Of a DNA stretch of 64,000 bases, positions 54,217 to 64,000 are shown one piece after another. A program made the translations under genes and the position numbers. The notes beneath the pieces are model-generated. The model ran no database searches, was not told where the DNA came from, and saw only the letters and a program-made list of their open reading frames with translations. Each line of letters begins with the position of its first letter. Within the stretch, counting starts at the first letter, position 1. The DNA is from Sphingomonas aquatilis. Lineage in GTDB: Bacteria; Pseudomonadota; Alphaproteobacteria; Sphingomonadales; Sphingomonadaceae. The DNA is taken from assembly GCF_014196115.1 (NCBI RefSeq), contig NZ_JACIDB010000003.1, positions 62,001-126,000 of the forward strand, given 5' to 3'.

Positions 54217-55920
54217 ATGCTGCATACCTCCATCACGGCCGATCACGCCTTGGACCAGAGCGTCGGCGATCTGCAACGGACGCTGGCGTTGATGGCGGCG
54301 GGTATGGATGCGCATTTCGTACGCGCTGGGACCACGCTCGCAGGAGCCATAGAAACGATCGATCGGATCATCTCCGCGATCGACGGCGTCACCGGGGCGC
54401 TCGACGAAAGCGTCGCGGGAATCGCGGTGACCAACCTGAAAGAGGTCGCGGCCGATCTCGCCAACCTGCCCGTGGTGCAGCAGGAGCGCGACACCGACAT
54501 GGTGCGGGTGAGCGGCGCGGCGCGGATGTTGCGCGATCACATCATGGAGATGCGACAGGCGCTGCGCGTGCTCCATATCTATGGCCTGAATATCAAGATC
54601 GCGGCGTCGGGCGAGCCCGCCTTCGTCGGCTTCGTCGACAGCATGGGGCATCGGCTGGCGGCGGGTGAGGAGCATCTGGAAGGCTTCCTCGCCAAGCTGA
54701 AGGACCTGAAGGACAGCGTCGGCGCGGTGCAGCAGGCCGGGCGCCTCGTCACCAAGGAGGCGCGACACGTCGTCCCCGCGGTGCCGGAGAATCTGGTGCG
54801 TCACGCCACCGCGCTGCACGCGCATCTGGGCACGACCGCCACGATGGCGCAGCAGGTGGCGTCGATCGCCCGCACGGTGCAGGGGCGCGTGGCGACGATG
54901 CTGGGCGCGTTGCAGGTCGGCGACAGCACGCGCCAGCGCCTGGAGCATGTCGTGTCCGCGTTGCAGATGCTGGAGGTCGTAGGCCCCTCCATTGATCCCG
55001 TGGTGCGCATGGAGGTCTGTGCGGTCATCCATCCGATGCTCGCGGCGCAGCTGGAGGCGAGCGCGGTCGATTTCGACCGCGACACGCGCCTGCTGGTCGA
55101 TGCGCTGCGGGCGCTGAGCCCCGACACGACCGCGCTGCTGGGCCTAATCGATAACGACGCGGGCAGCAACGGCCGCCCCTTTCTCGCCGAGATCGACAAG
55201 GCGGTGGGCGAGGTCGCGTCGATCACCGCGCAATTGCAGGATGCCGACCGGCGGTCGACCGCGATGCTGGGCATGATTGGCGAGACGGTGTCCGAATTGA
55301 CCGGGCGGCTGGCGCTGTTGCAGCGCGTGCAGTTCGACGTGCAGGACATCGCCACCAATACGCGGCTGCTGTGCCGCCGGCACGGCGACCTCGGCAAGGC
55401 GGTATCGGTCGTTGCGGGCGAGGTGGACGTCCACGCCCAGTCGCTGGGCAAGGCGATGGGCGGCATCCGCCAGCCGCTCGACGAGCTGGCCGCGGTGAAC
55501 GCGACGCTGGTCGAAAAGCGCGCGGCGGCGGACGATCGCGATCTGGGCAGCAAGCTGTCCGATGCGCTCGCGGTGATCCGCGAGGGGTGTCAGCGGACCG
55601 AGGGCGCGGTGCGTGTCGGCGGCGACGATGCGCGGCAGATCATCGAGATGCTGGCGTCGGTCGGCGATGAGATCGGCGCGGAAATGGCGCTGGGGGGCAA
55701 GATGCGCGACGCGGCGCTCGTGCTCGGCGTGATGCCCGCGATGAGCGATCCGTCGGATGCGGCGACGGCGATCCTCGCCGACGTGCTGCCACGCATCGCC
55801 GCGCTCTACACGATGGCACAGGAGCGCGAAGTCCACGCCGCCTATCTGCCCGCACACCTCGCGCCGGCGCCGGCCGTGGCGGCCGTCGTGGAGGATGACG
55901 ACGACGACGGATTGTTCTGA
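54217..55920 (+). CDS. Chemotaxis-operon protein with two MCP-tip remnants and a CheZ-like motif
   Basis: A 567-residue, almost wholly helical soluble protein that I cannot place in a described family. Two stretches look like worn MCP hairpin tips: YGLNIKIAASGEPAFVGFVD (122-141) and ATNTRLLCRRHGDLGKAVSV (379-398), each matching the LNAxIEAARAGExGKGF pattern. Between them is LQVGDSTRQRLEHVV, where D236 and Q240 have the spacing of the catalytic Asp and Gln of the CheY phosphatase CheZ (DLTGQ). The C-terminus ends in five or more acidic residues and GLF, after a Pro/Ala linker, similar in layout to CheZ's CheY-binding tail. As the last gene of the operon it may dephosphorylate CheY or adjust the array; this is inference. 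Confidence 0.7.
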   Translation: MLHTSITADHALDQSVGDLQRTLALMAAGMDAHFVRAGTTLAGAIETIDRIISAIDGVTGALDESVAGIAVTNLKEVAADLANLPVVQQERDTDMVRVSGAARMLRDHIMEMRQALRVLHIYGLNIKIAASGEPAFVGFVDSMGHRLAAGEEHLEGFLAKLKDLKDSVGAVQQAGRLVTKEARHVVPAVPENLVRHATALHAHLGTTATMAQQVASIARTVQGRVATMLGALQVGDSTRQRLEHVVSALQMLEVVGPSIDPVVRMEVCAVIHPMLAAQLEASAVDFDRDTRLLVDALRALSPDTTALLGLIDNDAGSNGRPFLAEIDKAVGEVASITAQLQDADRRSTAMLGMIGETVSELTGRLALLQRVQFDVQDIATNTRLLCRRHGDLGKAVSVVAGEVDVHAQSLGKAMGGIRQPLDELAAVNATLVEKRAAADDRDLGSKLSDALAVIREGCQRTEGAVRVGGDDARQIIEMLASVGDEIGAEMALGGKMRDAALVLGVMPAMSDPSDAATAILADVLPRIAALYTMAQEREVHAAYLPAHLAPAPAVAAVVEDDDDDGLF

Positions 55921-55928
55921 CGAAGAAA

Positions 55929-56002
55929 GCCCCGTGTCCGCGATGGCGGCACGGGGCGTCCGTTACAGAGGCTGTATCTAAGAGAGGGGCCGTCAGGCCC
56001 CT
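55929..56002. terminator. Two hairpins between convergent genes
   Basis: Stem 1: GCCCCGTG at 55929-55936 with 55950-55957, enclosing a second CCGC/GCGG stem. Stem 2: AGGGGCC at 55985-55991 with 55996-56002, overlapping the end of the minus-strand DUF2332 gene. They probably end the che operon and the DUF2332 transcript respectively. No long T run is present. Confidence 0.55.
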
Positions 56003-57078
56003 GTATCGTGCCAGTCGATCCACGCCCCATAAGCGTGGCAGGTGGCGAGATGACGGGTCCCCCCGTCGGGCCAGGTCGTCAGGCACAGATGGACCGCGTC
56101 GCGCGCCTCGGTCCATTCGAACCCGATGCGGGCCAGCGGGCGATCGGGATCGGCCCGTGCGCCCGCCTCGGCAAAGGCCCGCTCCACGGCGGCATGGCCG
56201 CTGGCGTCAAGATATTGCAGCGCCATCGAATGGACGATCGTGCGGCAGACCCCTGCGGCCTGCGGTGCGGCGAGCATCGTTGGCAGCCACCGGGTGATGT
56301 CGCCCGTATCGACGACGGGCGGGTGCGCGCGCGCGATGCGCAGCGCCTGCGCCAGGCGTTCGGCGCGGTCGGCCTCGTCCGCCCAGATGAAGGCCATCAG
56401 CCGTTCGCAGGCGGCGGCGTCGGTCACGTCGAGAGGGTTGAGATCGACACCGCGCGCGGACGCCACGGCGATGGGACGGATGACGGGCGCGGCGCCGTGC
56501 CATGCTGGCGCGACGCGGACGGACGACGCCGGATCGCCGGCGACATGGCCGCCCAGATCATAGGCATAGCGATCGAGATTGAGGTTCAGCCCGGCGCTGG
56601 CGCCGAGTTCGCGCAACTCGCACGGCATGTCGAACCGGCTGCGCAGCGTCATCAGCGCCGCCATGATCGCGGCGGTGCGCCCGACTTCGTTGGTCTGCGG
56701 CGGCGTGCGCATCCATTCGGCGATATGCGCATCGGCGGCGTGCATCGCCGCGCCGATCACGGCATCGAAATCGCCGTCTAGCCGCCGGTACAAATCGGTG
56801 AGGGCCGTGTCGTGGCCGGCCCGCGCCAGCGCATGCAGCGCAGCGTTGAACCGCATCGCCAGCGCGTCGGCGGCGACATCGCGCGGCCAGTCGGCGATCA
56901 ACGCGGCGGTGCGTGGCGCGCGGTACAGCTGACGCTCTCCCGCGGCGAGCACTGCGGCGACGAACGGCGACCCCATCTCGCGGACGGCCATCGCCTGCCG
57001 GGCGAGTGGGCCCGGATCGATGTCATCGTTCGTGTTGGGGAATGGCGCCCCGTGCATGGGCCCGGGGCGCACGGCCAT
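55993..57078 (-). CDS. DUF2332 family protein
   Basis: About 361 residues from ATG 57078, five bases after the MCP3 stop; a TTG at 57087 and ATG 57057 are alternatives. The DUF2332 pattern is seen in PCELRELGASAGLNLNLDRY and TIVHSMALQYL, the first resembling a nucleotide or SAM-binding turn, though no function is established. It is probably co-transcribed with MCP3; whether it takes part in signalling is unknown. Confidence 0.8.
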   Translation of the reverse strand: MAVRPGPMHGAPFPNTNDDIDPGPLARQAMAVREMGSPFVAAVLAAGERQLYRAPRTAALIADWPRDVAADALAMRFNAALHALARAGHDTALTDLYRRLDGDFDAVIGAAMHAADAHIAEWMRTPPQTNEVGRTAAIMAALMTLRSRFDMPCELRELGASAGLNLNLDRYAYDLGGHVAGDPASSVRVAPAWHGAAPVIRPIAVASARGVDLNPLDVTDAAACERLMAFIWADEADRAERLAQALRIARAHPPVVDTGDITRWLPTMLAAPQAAGVCRTIVHSMALQYLDASGHAAVERAFAEAGARADPDRPLARIGFEWTEARDAVHLCLTTWPDGGTRHLATCHAYGAWIDWHDTGA

Positions 57079-57083
57079 TGCGA

Positions 57084-58898
<1,815 letters not shown>

Positions 58899-58932
58899 AA
58901 TGTCCACGGGTCCCGGATCAGTGGAAGGGCGA

Positions 58933-61683
58933 TCAGAAGCGCGAGCGCAGCGTCACGCCGTAGGTACGCGGTTCGGCGAGGTACGACGAGAAGATCGCAT
59001 TGCCCGTCGCAAAGTCCGGTGAACCGAAGGCGGCGACTTGCGACGCGCTGCCCGCACCCTGGAAGGGGGCGGCGAAGGCGACCTGCTGGTAATTGGTGTT
59101 GAGGACGTTCTGCCCCCAGAATTCCAGTGCCCAGCGCTGGTCGCGGCCGCGGATGCCGATGCGCGCGTTGACCAGGAAGAAGCCGTCCTGGCGCTTTTCC
59201 AGGAACAGGTCGGACCCGGTGTTATAGTCGCTGGTCAGGCGGCTATCGACGTAGAACAGCGCGTGCATGCCATTGTCGCCGATCGGCGGCGTCCACGACG
59301 CCGAGCTGGTGACGGTGTGGCGCGGCGCGTTCGACATCTGCGCCCCCGGCAGCAGGAACAGCGCGGCGTTCAGCGCCTCGCCCGCATCGCTGCCGACCAG
59401 GTTATTGCGATATTGCGTGTGCGCATAGGTGTAGCCGAGGTTAAAGGTCAGATCCTCGGTCGGATAGGCGCCTGCCTCCAGTTCGAAGCCCTGCGTGATG
59501 ACGCCCGAGCGCACTTTGCCCGAGCAGGCGCCGGTGGTCGAGGAATTGTCACGATCGGCACCGTTCAGGCCGGTGCTGCACGACCCGATATTCTGGACGA
59601 TATAGTTGGTGCCGTTGAAGGTGTTCAGCTGGAAGTTCTTGAACGCCGAACGGAAGCCCGCGAGGTTCGCGGTGAACTTCGGCGTCGCATATTTGATGCC
59701 GATTTCGAACGCCTGCACCGTCTCGGGATCGAAGCGCAGGTTCGATGCGGCCGCCGCGGTCGGCGTGGCGAAGACGGTGGTCGACAGATCCGACTTGTCC
59801 AGGTTGAAGCCGCCCGCCTTGTAGCCGCGGGCGTAGGACGCATACAGCAAGGTGCTGGGCGCGGGCTTCCACGATACGACGCCGGTGCCGGTGAACTGGC
59901 CCTCGGCGATCTTGTCCTTGATCGGCACGCCGGTCAGCGCCGACGTCGAATTGCCGGTGCAGGTGAGCGTGATGATGCCGCCGATCAGAGGCTTGAGCGC
60001 CGCGGGCACCGCCGCACTGGCGAGCAGCGGGCTGAGCGCGGCCTGCTGTGCCGGGCAGACGGTGTTGTTGTTGTTGAAGCTCGCATCCAGGCGCTTGTGC
60101 TCGTTCGTGTAGCGCAGGCCGCCGGTGATGCTGAGCGTATCGGTGATCTTGAAGATGTTGTGCGTGAAGAAGGCGTAGTTGCTGCTCGTCTGGTGATACA
60201 GGTCGCGCACGCTGCCGACGTTGTTGACGGTGCTGAGGCGATCGATGCCGCTGATCACCGCCTGGCCGACCGCGGGGGTCAGCACGGCGCGGCCGGCGGC
60301 GCTGAGGCAGCCGCTCGCGGTCGGATCGCGCAACGCGGCGGCGGGGTTCACCGTCGCGACGGCACGGCATGCGGCGAAGGCGCCATATTGCGAGCCGAAG
60401 CGCAGATTGTCGACGACGTCGAGGTCCTCGTGCGCGTAATAGCCGCCCACCAGCCAGTCGAGCCGGTTGTTGAACAGGCCGCCGCTGAGGCGGGTTTCCT
60501 GCGTGAAGGTCTTGAACTGGCGATAGGCGTTGCCGTCGTTGGGGCGGTAGACGATGTCGACGTTACCGTAATCCATGTCGCCCGCGCCGCCGGCCTTATA
60601 TTCGCGATAGGCGCTGATCGAGATGAGCTGCACGTTGCCCAGCGTCCAGCCGATGCGCGCCGACACGCCGCCGTCAGTGGTGACGTTCGAATAGGCCTGG
60701 CCCTTGGTCTGCGCGATCTGGCGGTTGTAGGGATTGCCCATGCTGGGCAGCACGCCGCCCAGGCTCTGCAGGATCGAGGCGATGCGGTTCTGCGAGGCGA
60801 TCGAGAAGTCGCCCGGCACGCCCGGCGTCGGATCGAACTTTTCGCGCGTGTCGATATAGACGGCGCCGCAGCACTTTTCGTCGCGATGCGTGTAATCGCC
60901 GATCAGGCGGACCGAGAAGTCGGACGACGGCTTCCAGAACAGCTGGCCGCGGACGAAATAGCGGTTGCGGTTGTTGAAGTCGGTGTTGTTGACGACATCG
61001 TGCAGGAAGCCGTCGCGCTTGCCGTAGACGCCGTCGATGCGGAAGGCGAGCGTGTCGGCGATGATCGGGCCGGTCAACGCGCCGGCGAGGCGGACGGCGT
61101 CGTAATTGCCGTAGCTCGCTTCGCCATAGCCGCCGAACTTGAATTCGGGATATTTGGTGTAGATGCTGATCGCACCCGCCGACGAGTTGCGGCCCGACAG
61201 CGTGCCCTGCGGCCCACGCAGCACCTCGATGCGTTCGACTTCGCCCAGGTCGTTGAGGCCCGAGCCGGTGCGGCTGCGATAGACGCCGTCGATGAACACG
61301 GCGACCGAGCTTTCCAGGCCCGGATTGTCGCCGACGGTGCCGATGCCGCGCAGGCGCGCGGTCGCATTGGCTTCCGATCCGGTGGACGACACGATCAGCG
61401 ACGGCGCCAGCTGCGCCATCTGGCGGATATCGGTCGCGCCCGAATTCTGGAGCGCTGCGGTGCTGTAGGCACTGACGGCGATCGGCACGTTCGACAGGCG
61501 CTGCGAGCGGCGCGTGGCGGTCACAACGATATCGGCAGTATTCTTCGATTCGGCTTCGGCGCGGGCCTTTTCGGCTTCGGCCTGCTTCCCCGACGGTACA
61601 ACGCCGCGCAGGCCCTGCGCGCCAGCTGGCGCGACGGCGCCTGCGCATGACGCCGCCGCTGCCAGATATACCCACTTCCGCAT
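58933..61683 (-). CDS. TonB-dependent receptor
   Basis: Outer-membrane receptor of 916 residues. It has a signal peptide ending near APAGAQ, a short charged segment rich in Glu/Ala/Lys, TonB-box-like [13 protein letters not shown], a plug with [20 protein letters not shown] and [20 protein letters not shown], and a barrel ending in TLRSRF. This is the common sphingomonad receptor class, with members for many small substrates. Three Cys-rich loop pairs are seen ([13 protein letters not shown]...SGCLS, SCSTGL...GACSG). It ends 34 bases before the MCP3 start on the same strand; no dedicated substrate genes lie beside it. Confidence 0.88.
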   Translation of the reverse strand: MRKWVYLAAAASCAGAVAPAGAQGLRGVVPSGKQAEAEKARAEAESKNTADIVVTATRRSQRLSNVPIAVSAYSTAALQNSGATDIRQMAQLAPSLIVSSTGSEANATARLRGIGTVGDNPGLESSVAVFIDGVYRSRTGSGLNDLGEVERIEVLRGPQGTLSGRNSSAGAISIYTKYPEFKFGGYGEASYGNYDAVRLAGALTGPIIADTLAFRIDGVYGKRDGFLHDVVNNTDFNNRNRYFVRGQLFWKPSSDFSVRLIGDYTHRDEKCCGAVYIDTREKFDPTPGVPGDFSIASQNRIASILQSLGGVLPSMGNPYNRQIAQTKGQAYSNVTTDGGVSARIGWTLGNVQLISISAYREYKAGGAGDMDYGNVDIVYRPNDGNAYRQFKTFTQETRLSGGLFNNRLDWLVGGYYAHEDLDVVDNLRFGSQYGAFAACRAVATVNPAAALRDPTASGCLSAAGRAVLTPAVGQAVISGIDRLSTVNNVGSVRDLYHQTSSNYAFFTHNIFKITDTLSITGGLRYTNEHKRLDASFNNNNTVCPAQQAALSPLLASAAVPAALKPLIGGIITLTCTGNSTSALTGVPIKDKIAEGQFTGTGVVSWKPAPSTLLYASYARGYKAGGFNLDKSDLSTTVFATPTAAAASNLRFDPETVQAFEIGIKYATPKFTANLAGFRSAFKNFQLNTFNGTNYIVQNIGSCSTGLNGADRDNSSTTGACSGKVRSGVITQGFELEAGAYPTEDLTFNLGYTYAHTQYRNNLVGSDAGEALNAALFLLPGAQMSNAPRHTVTSSASWTPPIGDNGMHALFYVDSRLTSDYNTGSDLFLEKRQDGFFLVNARIGIRGRDQRWALEFWGQNVLNTNYQQVAFAAPFQGAGSASQVAAFGSPDFATGNAIFSSYLAEPRTYGVTLRSRF

Positions 61684-61794
61684 CGATTATGCCCCTCTTT
61701 GATCCATTCCCTTGGCCAAGCCTTGGCCGGAAAGGGGATAAAGAGGCGTTAACCGTGCGGAATTTACCGCGTGATCTTCATGACATGCGTCGGA

Positions 61795-62244
61795 TCAGCC
61801 GACGTCTTCGACCTGATCCAGATAGGCACCGTAGCCTTCCGCCTCCATCGCGTCGCGGGGCACGAAGCGCAGCGAAGCGGAGTTGATGCAATAGCGCAGC
61901 CCACCGCGATCGCGCGGACCGTCGGGGAAGACATGGCCCAGGTGGCTGTCGCCATGCTTCGAACGCACTTCGGTGCGCACCATGCCGTGGCTGCGATCGT
62001 GCAGTTCCTCGACATTGGCGGGCTCGATCGGCTTGGTGAAGCTCGGCCAGCCGCAATGCGATTCATATTTGTCGGTCGAGGCGAACAGTGGTTCACCCGA
62101 GACGATATCGACGTAGATACCCGCGGCCTTGTTGCCGAGATATTCGCCCGTACCGGGGCGTTCTGTGCCGCTTTCCTGCGTCACATAATATTGTTCGGGC
62201 GTCAGCTTCGCGATCGCTTCGTCGGTCTTGCGGTAATCGGCCAT
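61795..62244 (-). CDS. msrB: Peptide methionine-(R)-S-oxide reductase MsrB, zinc-free type
   Basis: 149 residues from ATG 62244. Catalytic C119 is in [11 protein letters not shown] and the recycling C64 in SHCGWPSFT. The two CxxC pairs that bind zinc in E. coli MsrB are replaced (IVSGEPLF and [10 protein letters not shown]), so this is the form without structural zinc. It repairs oxidised methionine. It follows the SDR gene by ten bases on the same strand, forming a small stress operon with DJ-1/PfpI. Confidence 0.92.
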   Translation of the reverse strand: MADYRKTDEAIAKLTPEQYYVTQESGTERPGTGEYLGNKAAGIYVDIVSGEPLFASTDKYESHCGWPSFTKPIEPANVEELHDRSHGMVRTEVRSKHGDSHLGHVFPDGPRDRGGLRYCINSASLRFVPRDAMEAEGYGAYLDQVEDVG

Positions 62245-62254
62245 GGTCGGCTCC

Positions 62255-63022
62255 TCAGCTAAGCGGCGGCTGTCCGTTGGAGGCCGAGAGGCCACCGTCG
62301 ACGGGCAGGTTTACACCGGTAATATAGTGCGCATCCTCGCTCGCCAAAAAGGCGATGGCCCCGGCGATGTCGGCAGGGTCCGCGCCGCGCCCGATCGGGA
62401 TGCGCTCCTCGAACTTGGCGATGAGGTCGGGCTGTTCCTTCATGCCTTCGGTCAGCGCGGTATAGGTGAGCGACGGGTTGACCGCATTCACGCGCACGCC
62501 GGCCTTCGCCTCGTCCATCGCCAATGCGCGGGTGAAGTTGGTGACCGCACCCTTGGCCGCGCAATAGAAGCTGTGGTTCCAGTCGCCGCCAAGACCCGAC
62601 GCCGAAGAGATGTTGACGATGCAGCCCTTGGCCGCACGCAGATGCGTGATCGCCGCGCGGCTCATCTGGACGACACCGTACAAATCGGTTTCGATCACCT
62701 TGGAAAAGGCGCTGAAATCACCTTCGTCGAGCTTGCCGAGATGGTCGACGCCCGCGTCGTTGACCAGCACGTCGATGCCGTCGAAGCGGCTGACGGCAAG
62801 GTCGACCAGCGCCTCGCAATCGGCCATGCGACTGACGTCGATCTCCAGCGTCTCGACCGCATCGCCCAGCTCCGCGGCGAGGCGCTTGAGCCCCGCCGCG
62901 TCCTTGTCGCCGAGCACGAGGTGCGCGCCCTCCGCAGCAAAGCGCCGCGCCGCGCCCTCACCGATGCCCGAGGCGGCACCGGTGATGACGACGACCTTGC
63001 CGGCGAACCGATTGCTGTTCAC
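62255..63022 (-). CDS. Short-chain dehydrogenase/reductase
   Basis: 255 residues, GTG start at 63022 overlapping the upstream stop by four bases. The nucleotide-binding TGAASGIG is at 14-21, the structural NDAG at 88-91, and the catalytic residues are S140, Y153 and K157 (YCAAK). It is a classical SDR acting on an alcohol or carbonyl with NAD(P)H. D39 after the second strand suggests NAD(H) preference. The substrate is unknown; it lies between stress genes. Confidence 0.88.
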   Translation of the reverse strand: MNSNRFAGKVVVITGAASGIGEGAARRFAAEGAHLVLGDKDAAGLKRLAAELGDAVETLEIDVSRMADCEALVDLAVSRFDGIDVLVNDAGVDHLGKLDEGDFSAFSKVIETDLYGVVQMSRAAITHLRAAKGCIVNISSASGLGGDWNHSFYCAAKGAVTNFTRALAMDEAKAGVRVNAVNPSLTYTALTEGMKEQPDLIAKFEERIPIGRGADPADIAGAIAFLASEDAHYITGVNLPVDGGLSASNGQPPLS

Positions 63023-63588
63023 GCGCTCGCGGCCTGCTCGGCGTGGCGACCTTCGGCAACTTCCTCGATCAGCTTCGCGCAGAAAGCAGGGAGATCATCG
63101 GGGTTGCGGCTGGTGACGAGGCCCTTGTCGACGACGACCTCCTGATCGACCCAATTGCCGCCCGCGTTGCGGATGTCGGTCTGCAGGCTGGGGAAGGACG
63201 TGAGCGTGCGCCCCTTCACCACGTCCGCCTCGACCAGGGTCCAGGGTGCGTGGCAGATGGCGGCGACGGGCTTGCCGGCTTCGAAGAAGGCGTGGACGAA
63301 GGCGACGACCTCCTTCGAGGCGCGCAGCTTGTCGGCGCCGACGCTGCCGCCGGGGATGACGAGGCCGTCGAACTGATCCGCGGACACGTCGCCGATCGCC
63401 TTGTCGACCGTGAAGGTCTTGCCGGGGTCGAGGTCGTTGTTCACCGTCTGCGCCTCACCCGTTTCCAGGCTGATGACGACGACCTTGCCACCGGCCTGTT
63501 CGACGGCATCCTTGGGCTGCGCGAATTCGGGTTCCTCGGTGCCGCGGGGGGCGATGAGAATGGCGATCGTCTTGCCGTCGAGGGTCAT
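63019..63588 (-). CDS. DJ-1/PfpI family protein (YhbO-like)
   Basis: 189 residues, ATG 63588 with GGAGAC upstream. Nucleophile C112 with H113 (AAICHAPW) and E19 (RGTEEPEF) complete the DJ-1/PfpI site; the end of the protein (GLVTSRNPDDLPAF) is typical. Members act as deglycases/glyoxalases or stress chaperones, and the activity cannot be told from sequence. It is the first gene of a run with SDR and msrB, behind ohr. Confidence 0.88.
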   Translation of the reverse strand: MTLDGKTIAILIAPRGTEEPEFAQPKDAVEQAGGKVVVISLETGEAQTVNNDLDPGKTFTVDKAIGDVSADQFDGLVIPGGSVGADKLRASKEVVAFVHAFFEAGKPVAAICHAPWTLVEADVVKGRTLTSFPSLQTDIRNAGGNWVDQEVVVDKGLVTSRNPDDLPAFCAKLIEEVAEGRHAEQAASA

Positions 63589-63700
63589 GGAATGTCTCCG
63601 AAGGTCAGGGAAGTCTTTGAAAGGGGGCTCCCTCGAACGATCGATTTTGGCAGCGGTTGCGTGGGGGGCGGGATAAACTCGGACGGCCCCGAAACGACGG

Positions 63701-63730
63701 CGGGGCGCTGCCGCGATGGGCAACGCCCCG
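63701..63730 (-). terminator. Possible hairpin after ohr
   Basis: CGGGGCG at 63701-63707 pairs with CGCCCCG at 63724-63730, with extra GCC/GGC pairing inside, about 20 bases after the ohr stop. No T run follows on the minus strand. Confidence 0.4.
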
Positions 63731-63751
63731 CTGTTCTAAGCCTATTGCGGA

Positions 63752-64000
63752 TCAGGCGAGCGTCAGGCCGACGTCGACGTTGCCGCGAGTCGCGTTGGAA
63801 TAGGGGCAAATCTGATGCGCGGCATCGACCAGCTGCTGCGCCTGATCGCGCTCCAGGCCAGGCAGGTCGACGAGCAGATCTGCGGTGATGCCGAACCCGC
63901 CGGCATCCCGCGGACCGATCCCCACGGTCGCGGTCACGGTGGTAGCCTCGGGCACCTTTACCTTCAGCTGTTGGCCGGCGGCTTTCAACGCGCCGATGAA
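63752..64000 (-). CDS. ohr: Organic hydroperoxide resistance protein Ohr, C-terminal part (cut by window edge)
   Basis: 82 residues of the C-terminal half are seen; the gene begins beyond 64000. FIGALKAAGQQLKV, GITADLLVDLPGL and the second reactive Cys in ICPYSNATRGNVDV are clear Ohr features. The enzyme reduces organic hydroperoxides. It lies upstream of the PfpI-SDR-msrB stress genes on the same strand, with a 163-base gap and a possible hairpin between. Confidence 0.9.
   Translation of the reverse strand, partial: FIGALKAAGQQLKVKVPEATTVTATVGIGPRDAGGFGITADLLVDLPGLERDQAQQLVDAAHQICPYSNATRGNVDVGLTLA

Noticed and set aside
61735..61775. GTTAACC near the TonB receptor start considered as a second CtrA site
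   Set aside because: The second TTAA half at N7 spacing is missing.

Overview
The window is high-GC DNA with densely packed, often overlapping genes. Its content (many TonB-dependent receptors of the Caulobacter/Sphingomonas type, LacI-controlled polysaccharide loci with flavin-dependent halogenases and SapC-like proteins, an Ohr/DJ-1 stress block and a full CtrA-type box) points to an alphaproteobacterium, most likely a sphingomonad. This is inferred from gene content only; there is no rRNA, tRNA, CRISPR array, prophage or insertion sequence that I can support.

Layout. (1) 1-5237: a FecI/FecR-type sigma/anti-sigma pair faces a signal-transducing TonB receptor whose stop codon overlaps the start of a gamma-glutamyltransferase cut by the window edge. 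(2) 5244-12664: carbohydrate-uptake module A on the minus strand: TonB receptor, strong terminator, then SapC-like protein, FIH-like JmjC/cupin oxygenase, tryptophan-halogenase family enzyme and LacI regulator in overlapping order. (3) 12665-25350: divergent GH3 glucosidase plus MFS transporter, a receptor with two CAATCGATTG operators, a CE2-type esterase, a large unknown exported protein, a second esterase and a GPH symporter. (4) 25390-37655: module B: GH3 enzyme, LacI regulator, GH144-like endo-beta-1,2-glucanase, a second halogenase, TonB receptor, DUF6445 oxygenase and GH43-type enzyme, tied together by three AACCGGTT operators. (5) 37633-44184: small exported and hypothetical proteins, a hybrid histidine kinase, and a membrane-anchored PepSY/flavodoxin/reductase fusion. 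(6) 44426-55920: a chemotaxis operon behind a CtrA-like box: STAS, CheY, CheA, CheW, two partly duplicated MCPs, CheW, CheR, CheB and an unusual protein with MCP-tip remnants and a CheZ-like D-x-x-x-Q motif. (7) 55993-61683: DUF2332 protein, a third MCP and a further TonB receptor, all on the minus strand. (8) 61795-64000: MsrB, SDR and DJ-1/PfpI stress genes and the end of ohr.

How it fits together. Most of the first 38 kb appears to build glycan-scavenging systems: secreted or periplasmic hydrolases and esterases release oligosaccharides, TonB receptors take them through the outer membrane, MFS/GPH carriers through the inner membrane, and LacI repressors sense the products. The repeated pairing of a halogenase with iron/2-oxoglutarate oxygenases beside receptors is the least explained part. 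The che operon, its internal gene duplication and its last gene are the other main points of interest.
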